A stretch of DNA of 64,000 nucleotides. It comes from Penelope pileata. Its lineage: Eukaryota; Chordata; Aves; Galliformes; Cracidae. The stretch is taken from positions 654,059 through 718,058 of the forward strand of contig WBMW01000423.1 of assembly GCA_013396635.1 (NCBI GenBank), read 5' to 3'. The position numbers and the translations under genes are program-made. The stretch's first letter is position 1. Every line of letters begins with the position of its first letter. The notes under the pieces were generated by a model that had not been told where the DNA came from, made no database searches, and saw only the letters and a program-made list of their open reading frames with translations. Below, piece by piece: positions 38,415 to 51,160 of this stretch.

Positions 38415-39209
38415 ACTTGGACCTGTAGTATTTTTTGGGGGGTGGGGGCGGAGAGAATAAAAGTCAGAATTCAGTCTTTGGGTTACGGGTTGAGGGTTTT
38501 TTCCTTGTTTTGTCTACTTTGCGAGGTTGTTCTTTTTCCTGCAAGCAGTTTTTGGTTAGTAGCAAATATTGAGGGAATATAAAAAAATTAATTACTTAAC
38601 CTGTAAGATATCTTAATGCTCTACAAGGTGTCCCCAGTTAATTTAGCTTGCAAAACTGCCAAGTGCAGTGAGGCCTATCACAAAATTAATTTTCAAAATC
38701 AAATCAATAATGAACTATGGATAAAATTACACATTCATCAATATGGAAGTTAACCTACTTGACATTTATATTCCTTACACTGATAGCTGGCATGTGCCTT
38801 TCCTATGAATATTGACAAGTCAGAGAGAAAATGTTATAAGACTTCACTGTCAATACTACAGCAGATTATTTTGACTGGCAAATTAAGCTCTAGACATGAG
38901 CTCTACTTGTGACACATCAAAGGATGTCTAAGAAAGCAGCATCACATCTTTCTGCCTCAGTGTCCCCAAAAGAAAAATACTTTCACCTCAAGACATATTG
39001 GGAAACCAAAACAGTTTATAAGCCTTGTATAACCTATATAGCACCAACATAAAGACATTTAGCACCTAGCAATACATTTCAGCCCTTTACAGAACCAAAT
39101 CTAAATATACCGCTTTTCAAAGATCAAATAGACTACATTAGGTCACCACGTATTTGAGCTTAAAATTCAACTTAAAACTTAAAAAGGGAAGAGTTGCATA
39201 TACCTATTA
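38415..39209. other. Unique AT-rich noncoding DNA
   Basis: No gene recognised. A G/T-rich patch (TTTTTTGGGGGGTGGGGGCG, about 38429-38450) follows the CR1 end. A short TCTGCCTCAGTGTCCCC at about 38952 faintly recalls the MIR SINE core but is too short to call. Confidence 0.55.
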
Positions 39210-39430
39210 ATATTAGTCAGATCATTACCTATGTCGTTGATTTACAGAGTAGCAATCACAATAAGATGTACAGATTTTCAAATGATACTGAAGTTAGAAT
39301 CAGAGCAAATAATGAATAATACAATCAAATTCCAAAGGATTTGGATAATTTAGGTAATTAGGCCAGCAGATGGCAAATATAGTTCAGTGTAGAGAAATGT
39401 AAAATAATTGTTCTGGGAGTACGTACTAAA
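39210..39430 (+). mobile_element. Old CR1 copy: reverse-transcriptase fragment
   Basis: A diverged plus-strand CR1 piece. Around 39270 the sequence AGATTTTCAAATGATACTGAAG matches the codons for the KFADDTK motif of the reverse-transcriptase palm, but with a TGA where the second catalytic-site codons should be. At 39333-39412 the DNA can be read as QKDLDNLGN, then A.RWQ, then FSVEKCKI, a hallmark CR1 segment, interrupted by TAG codons. Sequence past about 39430 may continue the element but is not recognisable. Old and inactive. Confidence 0.8.
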
Positions 39431-42400
39431 TGGAACAATCCTATAAGCACGATGATTAAGAAACAGCATTATTTATGGGGGGGACAGTTAAACCATTCCA
39501 ATCTGCATACAAAAAAAAAGAAAAGAGAAGGTTACGACAACATATTAGCAAATGAAGTAAAAGGAAATGGTAAAAGGCATTTATTAGATCCTATGAGGTA
39601 TAATGTATGTGAACTAATTTTATAATCAAGAGATTCTGGCAAGAAGTGGTTTAATTAAGTAACATGACAAACTAGTGTGAAAACGCAAGAATAAGCAGAA
39701 GCATTCAACACCTTACAGAATGTGTTTGGCATCACATAGTAGCAAATCTAAAGTCAGGAAACTTCTTTGAAGATCAAGTACACTAGGATAAAACTAAGGC
39801 CCTTTGAAGTTTAAAGGCCAAAAACCAAAACAAGCCTAGATAAAGTGAGAAAGCCTAGCCTACCCAATTAATAGTCAATATCTCCACAAAAAAGTAACTT
39901 CTAGAGCCTTCTCAGTCTCCCCATAGGAGTTGTTGGGTCTTCTACATGAGGTCACAATGCAAGCTCCTCATCTAAACTAGGCAGACCAAGGACTCAGGAT
40001 TTTGGGCTCTCCAGACACAACTCTAACCACTTCACAACAGCTCTTTTAAAAGAGTGAGCTTCCAATTTTGTTTTAAAGCAAAAGTCCCCTCACTACTGCA
40101 AATTTCTTTTTTTTAAAGAACAGAAATAGAATTTTTGTTGAAGGTTGGAACATTCACAACCAGCTGCACTAATTATATACATCACAGATCACCATGGCAC
40201 ATAGAAATGACTTCTGTAGAAATCAAACCACTGTTCTAAGCATTGTATTATCAAAACAAAATATAAGACAACAAATGGTAACAGTAAAAAAAGAGTACAG
40301 TAATCAGATCAGGGAAGCAGCTATGTAAAAGCATTGCAGGGTTGTCAGTTTTGGCACAAACTGGACCTTTTAAAAGCCAATATAATACAAAGTTGAAGAT
40401 AAAAAGATAAAGCTGAAAGAAGAATTTGTGGAACACTAATAGTTATTGGCGCTTTTAGAGGATGTTATCATGTATGACCACTGATATAGTTATGAGAAGT
40501 ACAGGAGATTACAGTCCATTTTCACAAGGAAAGATTACATGGAGATGTGAATTTTCTTTTCAGGATTATGTTACAAAAAGTGTTTTTCACAGTAGACGAG
40601 GGCAAAATGTAAAAATCAAGTCAATGCTGTTTGTACCACTAGATACATTCATAGGCCCACACAACTTAAAAGTCATCAGGTAGGAAACAAAACTTAAATT
40701 ACAGTAAAACAAGACCTGTAAGGCTACTGCACAGAGTCGAAAATAAATGTTGTAAAAAATAACACAGCTTACCAAAAGCTCTGCTGGATTCTTCAGCAAT
40801 GAAGAAGTTCAGTCAGTTCTCGTCATCTTAGTAAAGCATAACCACTCAGTTAAGTAAGGCATCATTCTGAGACGTCTTATGAGGAAGACAAGATCATTTT
40901 AACTGCTTATTCTAATCATATTACCTGTAAGCATACACAGGGTTATTTGGTTATTTTATTTTTTTGTGTGTTTATTTAAAAGAAATCTGCAGAAGGCCTG
41001 TAAAAGACAGGAGATTAAGATGCCACTAGATATTTAAAGCAAATTTCTAATCCCAAAATATCTTTTGGTCCTACAATAAGCAGTAAAGTTCTTCCTTCAC
41101 ACTATTAATTCTCTTTTTCATCTTAACCTGCTTATCTTATTTTGTACTGGAGCTATCATATGAAAGTGCTTTGAGTGCTTTTCTCTGATTGCACTGGCAG
41201 AGAAATGTGAACCATTACCTATCATTACCATTATTTCAAACCTGTCACTTCTTCCTCTTTGTAGCCAACAAGCTGCAAGAAGATGAAAAAAATGCAGTCT
41301 CTATCAGAGAATAAAACCACCCATACAAAAATGAGCTGAGAGAAACAGAACAAAGGAGGAGGGAGAGTGAAAAAAGGAAGAGATAAGAGTCTTGATAAAT
41401 CTGCTCTCTCTGTGCAAAGGACATTCTACTCTCCTGCTATCAAAAATCCCTCCAAAACACAATGCACACTGGAGAGCTGACTTCTGCCCGCGGTTCTTTC
41501 TCCTGCCACGCCTTGTACTTAAAATACCTCTATCATTCCACAAATATTATGCAAATAAAAGTAATATTGATACCACTGCCCCACACATGGAAAAATGTAC
41601 ATAAACGGTGCTTGAGCACATGATAGAAGATGCACTTCTCAAAGCTGTGTATATTTTTCACAAGGTGCTTTTCAGTAAATTCTTCATGAGCCACACAATG
41701 AGCTGTGAGCAATTAATGCTAATTAAATGCCCTCCTCTAACTATAATGCTGCCAGTGACACATTTATGACCTCAGAATGTACTTGGATTTGGTACTTTCT
41801 TCCCCCCTGGGGTGCATGCCAGGCTGCCTTACCTCTATAAAGCCCTGGCATGCTCCAGCTGCTACTGCACATGTATGAAATGTCATTCCCATTTGCAGTA
41901 ATGTGCACCATCCACCAAACACTGCAGGAAAGAAACCATTTTACAGGAGCACTGTAGATATAGCTCAGAGACTAAAGCATGCCAATAAGCTTTGACCTGC
42001 CTGCTTGAAACACCCAGACATGCTACATGCAACTGTAAATTGATGATGTACTGACAGGCAGACTATCACGAAGGCAACCAAGTTAATGCAGCAGAACCAT
42101 TCCAGAAGTTGGTTTACTACACTCTCTGCCCTGGGCCGGTAGTGAGTCTGCCTCTTGACATCTCAGTAAATAAATAAAAATCATAAATAAGGAGTCAATC
42201 ATCACCCACTGTAATGCCATGGGGCTAACACCAGGACTACGGTGTCCCACTGTGTCTCACTAAGTGCTTTATTAAGAGGCAAAAGGAACACAAACGGTTG
42301 TCCCTGTACTCTGCAAAAATAATGGCAAAGGAAATAATTAAATGAATTGGCACAGAGCTGCTTTTAAAGTAATTTCTAATTTTACCACCACACCTCCATA

Positions 42401-45400
42401 GGCTAAACTGCAAACCATCATCTCACATATTTTCAACTTACACATGAAGGTAAGATAAAGAAATCCAGCAAAAATCCAGAGGGACAGAATGGCATACACA
42501 AGTATCCTCTGAAAGCAAACACCTCTCAAAAACACTAAATAAACCAATCTAATTAATTTACAAGAAATGCTGAAGTTCAGTAGCGTCTGACAACTTTTGT
42601 CTCACAAGTAACCAAAAAAAGGAAGGTGGAAACAGCTAGGGTATGTTTTCAAGAATAAAGCCAGAACATCTGCTGTGGCAGGCATGCTATCAGACAGCTA
42701 GAGAAAACCAAAGGGCAAGCTGAAGGAATTCATCACCTTTTTCCTTGAGGTTGCATTTTGCTTGTAGAACCTCTTCTTTCGTATTCTTGTCTTTTGAATA
42801 ATCTAGTGCAGTTAAAACATAAGACTCAGATCAGTTTAAACTTGTGATTTCGGGGAGGTTCAGGACCAGTAAAAAAAATTTCCATTGCTTTTCCATGACC
42901 AAGCTAATGGCAGAGCCAAGAGTGCTAGGATGTGTGGAGGCTTCTGTGACTGTGATAAAGTAAAGCTCAAGGAAAAGCCATTCAAGATTACAGATGGAAC
43001 AAGAAAATCTGAAGAATGAAGTAGCAGTTTAAAGCAGAGAAAAGTTATCGAGGATAGCAGTATACATTTCCTGGAGCTAATACAGTTTATCACAGCCCCT
43101 AAAAATCACTAGTTAGTAAGTATTAAACCTGGCAAGTGATAATGACATCGTGTATTCCAGCCAAAACAAAATTCATATTTAAATTTTATTTTCATTCCAA
43201 TATATGAATACGTTCACTGAAGGCTACAGACTCCACACCAACTACAAAAAAATCCAGGCAAGTTCACATACTACAAAATAAAGCAGAAGCTTATTTCAGT
43301 GCTTGGAACCAAAAGCAATCACTAAGAGATGGAAAAAAAAAACCCACACCTACTCAGAAGTACAAAGGAAAATACCCAGGGGTGATAAGAGAATGAAGAA
43401 AAGGAAGAAGGAAAAAAGCACTCCTAAAAGTAGGAAGAAGTCTGCAAATTGCACAGCTGTGACAACATTGCAGTTTATTCATATTATGCTTTGATACAAC
43501 ATGTGAAATACTGTTCACACAGAGTTATAGTAAAATGCATTTCGCTCCAAAGAGCAAAATATTCAATTTCCACAGAGGAAGGTCAAAATATAGGAAACAT
43601 ATCAAGCTATTGTCTGCTGGATTACATACAGTCAGAATATATCAAATCATCTTATTACTACCATTAGCTCATTTGAATTACAATTGCACCCATAGTCTAG
43701 GGGATGGTTTCCAGAGATTCCCTCAGTGCTTCAGAGGGTTCGGAATCTAAAGCAGCAAGCAGCATACACAGAAGAGATGGAAGAATATTAAATCATACTC
43801 TTTCAAAAAGTAAGAGTCTGCTTTCTCCACCAGCAATCTATTTAGCTAAAAAATAAGAACTACCTAGTATAAGACTTGAATTATCTCAGGCTTTGGGAAA
43901 AATCTATTATCTATTCATAAACGCTCCCCTTTAAGGAACAGCATATGGGGGACTAAGAACCAACTCCAATTCTAATAAGGCTCTACTAAGTAGATTTGCA
44001 CTTTTATCATGCATGGTCATGAAACTGAAACATCTGATAAACACATATCTAACAAACTGAGAATAAAGGAGAGCATGAGGCTAACCAGCACTTGAGGAAT
44101 AGGCTTTCCAGAAGTGCTCCATTTTATCGGGTTCCACTAAGTGGCACATGTGCAGCTGCAGCACACACTTGTGCTTCCTCTTGTCATCTGCAAAACATGA
44201 CAAAAAATGCTGGGCTGATAGGTAGCAGTCAAACTGACTAGCTGGTTCTGGCATTTGGGCTCATGCAGAAGCAGAAATGTTACAAGACTGCTCTGCAAAT
44301 GAAAGGAAGTCCAGAACGCGATGGGATACAAGATGCATGACTGTTTCCTTCTCTGCATGACTTAAGGATGGTATGCAGCAAGTCTTTCCAAGAATTTGAC
44401 TTGTTTGAAGACAGGGTTTTAGCAAAGTTCCTAGTGAGACCAGAGAGCACAAGTTATGCATATATTCTTCTCTGCTGTAACCATGAGATTACAGCTAAAA
44501 TGTCAGATGAGGGGGAAAAAAAGGAATAAACCATCAGATAGCGTTAACTTCTCTTCTTGCAGCCTCTGTTCCTCAGGAGGTTTGCAAACAGCATGCAAAC
44601 AATTGCCTTACAGGATGGAAAAGAAACCCATAGCCATAAATATTGTGTCTCATTGTTTGTGTTACCATGGTGTCTGCACGACTCAAGTCATTTTGTTCAG
44701 CACTGTATGAATGAAGATGAACAAAGATGGAAAGAGGTAGGGAAGAGAGGGGGAAATGTCCACTGCACCACAAAACACTACTACCAGCTAAGTAAGAGAC
44801 ATGAGAAAGGAAAAATACAGCAGAAATATAATATTGGGATAATATTGTCAGTATGAAGAACAGTGGTCTCTGCACATCTGTTTGCCAAGTGGTAAGCTTT
44901 TGTAGGCACCAACATTTTAGAAGGGTTTTGAAGGAGGATAGTTGACAGTCTGGGACCTGGATATAAGTCACAGCATAAAAGAGAAGCTTTAAAAGCTTAA
45001 GTGGGGTAACTATGATGGACAACTAAAGGTAGGAAAAAACCATTAAAATATTGCAGGAGATGGGATAAGTGAGAGAGAATAAAGAACCTTGAAAAAAAGA
45101 AACAAACATCTGGCATGTAATGTGATAGGGTAGATGGAGCTAGTTGACGGAGTTGAGGAAAGAAGCAACAGCGGTCAAAGAGAGTAAGTCAAACTTCAAC
45201 TAACAGACTACTAAATCTTGGCTGAACAGAGTATCTAGTAACCACCCTAGGGAAAATGCAAGAGTCTCACCAAACCAAGGATTATAGACAATGCACGTTG
45301 CTTGTCAATATTTAACTATGTTTTCTAAACACATTAGTAAATAAAAACAAAAGGGAAAAGATTTAGTGTCCCTTGCCAGCTTCCTACATCTGAAGTCTCT

Positions 45401-45939
45401 TATCTGGGCTTTATGCCAAGAAAGTTTTCAGTGGATTGATTCCTCCAGTCAAAAGATGAATTTGTGCTTACCCTACAGGACCTCATTAATACGTTTACTA
45501 CCATCAGTCATCACTTCTCTCAGTTCTTCTAGAGAACCGCAGGGTTGAATGGAAGTGCCAGAAGTATCTTGAGATGTTTTGAAACCAGACAACTGCTATG
45601 ACCTATACTTCTCCTCAACTTTTAAGATGCCTACCTAAAAAGTGTCACAAAGTCCACTCCTTTCCCACACTCTGTTGAGAAACTGTGTTAAACCCCCCTG
45701 GAAAATTGTCTGTTACAGGCTCATAACAACTTAAAGGTTTTACCAAACTGCAAACAACTTCAGTCTTTTTGACAGATTGTTTTTAATTCCTCTAGATGAG
45801 TAATGAAATTCATCACATGGATGAACAGAAGAAGTAGATATACAACACAACAAAAATCATTTCAGAGTAGTCTGAGAAGGACATCGTAGTCAGCAATGGA
45901 GGAATGACAGGTTATGACTACACAGACAGGCTGGATGTT
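39431..45939. other. Unique AT-rich noncoding DNA, one block resembling conserved noncoding sequence
   Basis: No host gene or clear transposon. The longest frame is 149 codons on the minus strand (44573-45022), starting from an ATG but with no domain and only a random-like composition. 41650-42300 is free of repeats and contains paired homeobox-like TAAT cores (about 41711-41725). 43330-43440 is purine-rich, giving a K-rich frame of no significance. Confidence 0.55.
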
Positions 45940-46440
45940 TTCAAATCCTCAGACTAGATGGAGCCTGGAGCCCTGAAGGGGCTGAAAGTTTCAGCCAATC
46001 CAAGATTAACATCACTACCGTCACTTATACTTAATCACCATCCATTCACAGTGTTCAGGTTATTGATGCCTGAAAAACAGGTGAGTGTTACATGGATCTT
46101 TAAGGAAAGCAAGGAGGAGGAGGACCTTGTCACCTGTAAATCATGGAGCTCATCCTTTCGGAATCCATTACCAAACACACAAAAAACAATAAGGTAATTG
46201 GAAAAAGTCAGCACTGAATTAAGGGTAAATCACACTTAGTCACCCTGATTGCCTTCTATGGAAATGGGGAGAATGGTGGTTATAACCCATGTAGATGCTA
46301 GTAGGTTTTTGGAAGCTGAAGAAGCACAGGATGGAGGAACAAGTGATGTAGGCTGAAAGCAGGAAGGACTGCTGGGCTCAGAACTGTTGAGAACCAACTG
46401 CCACTGAGATAGTGGTGGGCCTAGAGAAAATGACTTGTAA
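45940..46440 (+). mobile_element. Old CR1 copy: reverse-transcriptase core
   Basis: A plus-strand CR1 fragment recognised at protein level. The frame from 45958 reads EPGALKGLK (family: HPRVLKELA), then VSVTWIFKESKEEEDLVTC (family: ANVTPIFKKGKKEDPGNY). After a frame change, 46207-46265 reads SQH.IKGKSHLVTLIAFY (family: SQHGFTKGKSCLTNLIAFY) and 46290-46325 reads VDASRFLE (family: YLDFSKAFD). Weak similarity may extend to about 46440. Stops and gaps show it is inactive. It represents the fingers and palm region, upstream of the parts seen in the other copies. Confidence 0.8.
45958..46197 (+). pseudogene. CR1 reverse-transcriptase remnant (fingers region)
   Basis: A 79-codon open frame inside the CR1 copy, starting at an ATG by chance. 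It contains the conserved IFK.SKEEED segment of CR1 reverse transcriptase. The following conserved part (QHGFTKGKS) is in another frame from 46207. It should not be annotated as a host gene. Confidence 0.75.
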
Positions 46441-49400
46441 GGAGCAGTTAGGAGAGCAATATTTCTAGTTCAGTGAAGGGGCCAAGGGGTGCTAGAAGGG
46501 GTATGAACAGAACCACATTCTTTTCATTAGTAGCAGATAATATAACAAGCTGTGATGACCACAATTTGTGAGACTTCAGAGGTTCCAACAGGACATCATG
46601 AAAAGCACATTGCTGATCTTTTTTTTAAAAGTTGCTTAATTCATGTTAGTGAGTCAACACACCCCCTGGGCTACTCTCTCCATGAGGAAAGGGCAGACAG
46701 CTAATGTCACCGACCTTCTTGTCGACACTGAACTTTGCCCTGCTCAATCTAAACAAACAGGCAAAACATCTCCAACTGAAATACTATGAAATTAACAAAA
46801 ATACAGTAAAAACTCCACCTGCAGAAGGCCTACAGAAACGCTGTCCTGATTTACCCTGAAAACTGCATAGGTGACTATAGGAAATGGCAGCAGAGACTGA
46901 AGTAGAGAGCACGTCCTCCTTCTCCAGCTATCTAGTATTTTGTGAAGTTGCCACAAAAAGGACTTTGGAAGCCTGAGCTGTCATTTTGTAGTGTTTCAAA
47001 GCCATACTCTTCACTCTGCGCTTGCTACCAGATTCGTAAGTTGGCCACTTGAAGAAAAAGACCCAAGGCCCTCTGTTTGTAGCCAGTCTGTATGCCTGCA
47101 GTAAAACTGTCGACATCTAAAACTCTCATGTAAGCAGGTGCATATTTTGGTTCTTTCTCCCATCGGCATAATAAGTATTATTAAGACTAGGGCAGGCAGC
47201 AGCTTTTTAAAAGGCTCTAGTTACATCAATGGTAAGTTTGAATGGATTTTTAGTCTGCTGTAGTAAGGCAGTAAAATATAATAGCCTCTTAACTGACACA
47301 TTGTTATCAGTCTTATTATGGCTTTCTTCAAGCCTGTCAGTGGATTATGGTAATTTTTTTTAGTCACAGATCTAATCAAAGTAGAAAACTGAGCCACTGA
47401 CAGCTCAGGAGAAATAACTGCTTACATACTGTCATGAAATTCTAACAGAGGCAGAAACTGCAGCTTCTCCCCCCTCCAACTCTCCTCCTAGTAAAACAAA
47501 ACAACTTTTGCAACAGGTTCCTTTTCTATATCAAATAAAGAAACAAAGTTCAACACTTTCCCTCAAATCAATTCAATGTTCTTCTTCCATCTAGGCAGCT
47601 GGTGCAGTCAAAAGAACGTGCAGGTTTGCTGACGCTACCCACTGCAATTTCAAAATGGTCTACAAAACTACTGTAAACTCATCTTTAAATCTACCTGTCC
47701 AAAGCATTTCCTCTGCTTATCTCTGAGGATCTGGTCAAATCTATCCATTACACTGCATAACAAGAAGTCCTCAGTAAGGTTGAAACATCACTTTCTCATT
47801 CAAGTAAGCAAGCCACATTGACTTTATTCTCCAAAACACAAAGGAATAGCTTTGTGCCAACATTATACAGTAGCTTTGAATGGGAAAAGCGAGGACTGTA
47901 AATACAGGCTGGGTGTGCAGCGTGTATAAGCAGTCCTGCCTTACATGCAATGGATATGGACCCACTGCAGCCCCTGGATTGTATCATACGTGGGTAGAGG
48001 GGGAATTTTTGTCTTGCTCAAGGTTTCTGCCCAAGTACACTGAAGAGCCCAGCATTAAAAGTCTTACAAACCATAAACCTTGTGTTTCAAAAACAGTAGT
48101 TTCAGTGTAATAGTCACTGAACTTGTGACGGGGAGAGATTAAGAACTGTGAAAGCTGCATTTATATACAGAGCTAGAGCATAACTGAACACTGCATTAAA
48201 GTAGTTCACATCAGCTCTCCTACAGCAGCAGAAGTAGAGGAGCTTCCACTTTGCATTCTGTTCATGGCTACCCCACGTACCAGCTGCAGTGATGGTCAAT
48301 GACCCAATGCATCTATTATAAACTGCACTATAACCAGCAACTTATTTCACATTGGCTACTGAAGAATAACATGATACTAGTGCTTTATACCAACTGATAC
48401 GAGCTTGAAACATTAACCTAGAAGTATAAGGATTGACTGAAGAATCTAAGTCTGAAATCCCATATACTAGGCCACCTACTGAATACTAAATTTAATGAGT
48501 GGTTAATAAAAAAAAAAAAACAGACAACTCTTCCCACTCACAAGAAAAAAAAAGAAAAAACACACCACACCCAAGCCACTGGTCACACCTCTCACCAGCA
48601 TTCATCATTGACAGTACAAGAGAAAATATGAACAAACACAACAGCAGTCCAGGAAAGTAACATGCCCTGCTGCCAGAGACAAGAACAGCAAATTCTTACT
48701 GTAATAGGAATGTTGCCACAGCCTGGCCTTCATTCATACACCCTCTGCATACAAAAATAGGTCATTAATGTCCTGAAGTCTGATCTGATGGTGAGTGACA
48801 TTGCTTCAGTAAAATTTCTTTTGGGCTCACTAACGCATGGGATATCAGAACACAGAGGCATTGGAAACAGGCACTATAAAAGCATCTCTAAGAAGGAACC
48901 TATGCACAAAGCAAAGGCAGCCTTTCCTGAACATACAGGTATCAGTCTGAAAAAGGGACTTTTACATTTGAATACTTTTTAAGTCTTCTGCTTCTGCTTC
49001 CCACACTTGTTTTTATTCCACAAGAACTATAGACCGCTAAAAATACTTGGGCAAGCGAGTTAAGAATTGACAAGTTAAACCTGACAGAAGATAATACAGA
49101 CAGGTACTGACGTGTTGCTCAATAGTACATCTGCATTATCAGCAGTGGTACAAAGCACACGCGAACATCTCTATAAAAAACAGCAAAACACGGAAAAAAT
49201 CCAAATTTGTTTTCTATTGTGTGCAAGATGAGAGAAGTTTCATTTTTTCAAAATCTATTTAAATTCCTGGCTACTTGAATGGCCATTGTATTATCAGTCA
49301 AATGCAATAAGAACTCCATAGAGCTTCATGAGTCATAGTACTGGATCCAAAACCTATTGATGTAAAGGTGAAATATCATCTTCTCATTAACTTGAAAGGA

Positions 49401-51104
49401 TTTTGGCTCAAGTCTATAGCAATGACATGAAATGAAGCATTGCAAAAACGCTTGAAATAAGCTAAATTTTTTTCATAAGAATAAAGACAAATTGTATGAT
49501 ACAGAATCTCCAGCACTCACTGCTCACCATTGTAGAATTTCAAGTTATTTTCCAGTTTCTATTCTACAAAGAACTGAGGTTATCTGCAATAAAGATTGCA
49601 GTAAGACATTTCACCCTGTTGCTTTTTTTTTTTTTCCCCTCCAAATTTTCTCACCAGCTTTTTCATGGTCTTCACCTCATCCAACCTTTTTAACAGCACA
49701 CTAATTTCAGAAACTAATGAATTAAGCTTTAGCATAAACAGGTCAAAACATAACTTGAAGGCAGAAAGGAAACGGAATTTGAATTTTTTTCCTAGGAAGT
49801 GATATGTAGTTAGCTTTTGCAGCTTAAGGAAAGGCACAACAATGGGGTTTGGATTATATAGGTGAGCAAGTACCTTCTACTAAAAATTAGTCCTTCTATA
49901 GGTATTAAAATTTATGGTCCTCTCCAGAGCCAATATAAATTTATCTATTTAACATACCTTGAGGCATATTTTTCAGGGAAATAGTAAAAACAGATTTCTT
50001 CAAACATGCAGAATGCTATTTAGAGGAAACTTTAGCCAATAATTTTCACACAAACTTTTACCTGAGCACTGTTCCTACCTGCTACTTGCTGAGAGCAGAA
50101 GGAAAAATATAAAGCTTCTATAAATGTGAAGATATAATTCATCTTCAGATCTTCTTCTGAATTAAGATGTATATTGCTTAGCACTCACTCATCACTAAAC
50201 TGCTCCATTCAATAACCAAATTGTAACCGACCAGAATTATAAAACATGAATTCTAACTAGTGTTAATGAAAGTACCTTACAAGTACAATTTGTAATAGGT
50301 CATTGACAGGCTCTGGGCAAACACAACACAAGCTTTTTTGTGTTCTTCATTAATAACAAAACCTAGCCAAAACTGGAAGACATCTCTGCAAAGCTACTAT
50401 TGATACTCATATTTTGTTTAATGCCATTAAATTCTATCCGATAGTAACACATTTTTTGTTACTGGTACTACAAATGAATAAGCACATAGGTGAGAAATGA
50501 AAGTATTGCTTTCCCAAATGAGAATCATGCCAAAATTACAAGATATCAAGATGGAGGATTGACAGAAACAATATAGCCATGTGCCACACTGAAACAACAC
50601 ACATTATATGCAAGTTCTGATCTGGCCACCCTGTGCTTGCATCTCGTAACTATACTGCTCTGTCTGGCACTTCAGCACATCGTTTTGTATGGACAAAGGT
50701 ACTGCCACTGCACAGCAGTGCAGTAAAATTAACATTCAGAATTTGCTTTCTCTATGAGGTATTCTCTGCCTTCCTTGTGGTAGGCTTCCTACAGGGGCAC
50801 CTGCTAATTTTAGGTCCTGGAAGGTTTAGCTGATGGCATAGCATTTACTTCTTGGTGACATTTCTCACCATCACAGCAAGAACTACTGATTGCACAACTC
50901 AACTGCCCCCTTTAAAGATAATCAGGGAAGCGCTAACATCTCTTTCAACAGAACAGAATAGTAATTTATTTCTCCCCCTATTCTTCTACCACCCTATAGT
51001 GTCCTGCTTGTAAAACTGGCAAAGAACAGGCAATCTGCTTTTTGCTGCTTTTTGGCCCAATAATAAAAGCTAACTGAAGGAGCAGAGTGACAAAAGGAAT
51101 ACAG

Positions 51105-51160
51105 ATTAAATGTACTTTAATTGTACATTGTAATTAAATGTACTTTAAGCGTACATCAAC
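51105..51160. repeat. Imperfect tandem duplication, 28 bp unit, two copies
   Basis: Copy one (51105-51132) and copy two (51133-51160) both begin ATTAAATGTACTTTAA and then share GTACAT, with differences at the end. Confidence 0.8.

Noticed and set aside
38950..38975. Possible MIR SINE core (TCTGCCTCAGTGTCCCC)
   Set aside because: Only about 17 bases match, with no tRNA-like head or tail, so the match may be chance.
43330..43440. Lysine-rich frame resembling a nuclear localisation region
   Set aside because: A purine-rich low-complexity stretch translates to K and R in any organism; there is no other coding evidence.
44573..45022. Minus-strand open frame of 149 codons, the longest in the window
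   Set aside because: No domain, no signal peptide and no recognisable family. Composition is typical of translated AT-rich noncoding DNA, and other frames overlap on both strands.
46070..46090. CAG/GTGAGT donor-like site at 46077-46085
   Set aside because: It lies inside the old CR1 reverse-transcriptase fragment, where the matching protein reads straight through, so the resemblance is accidental.
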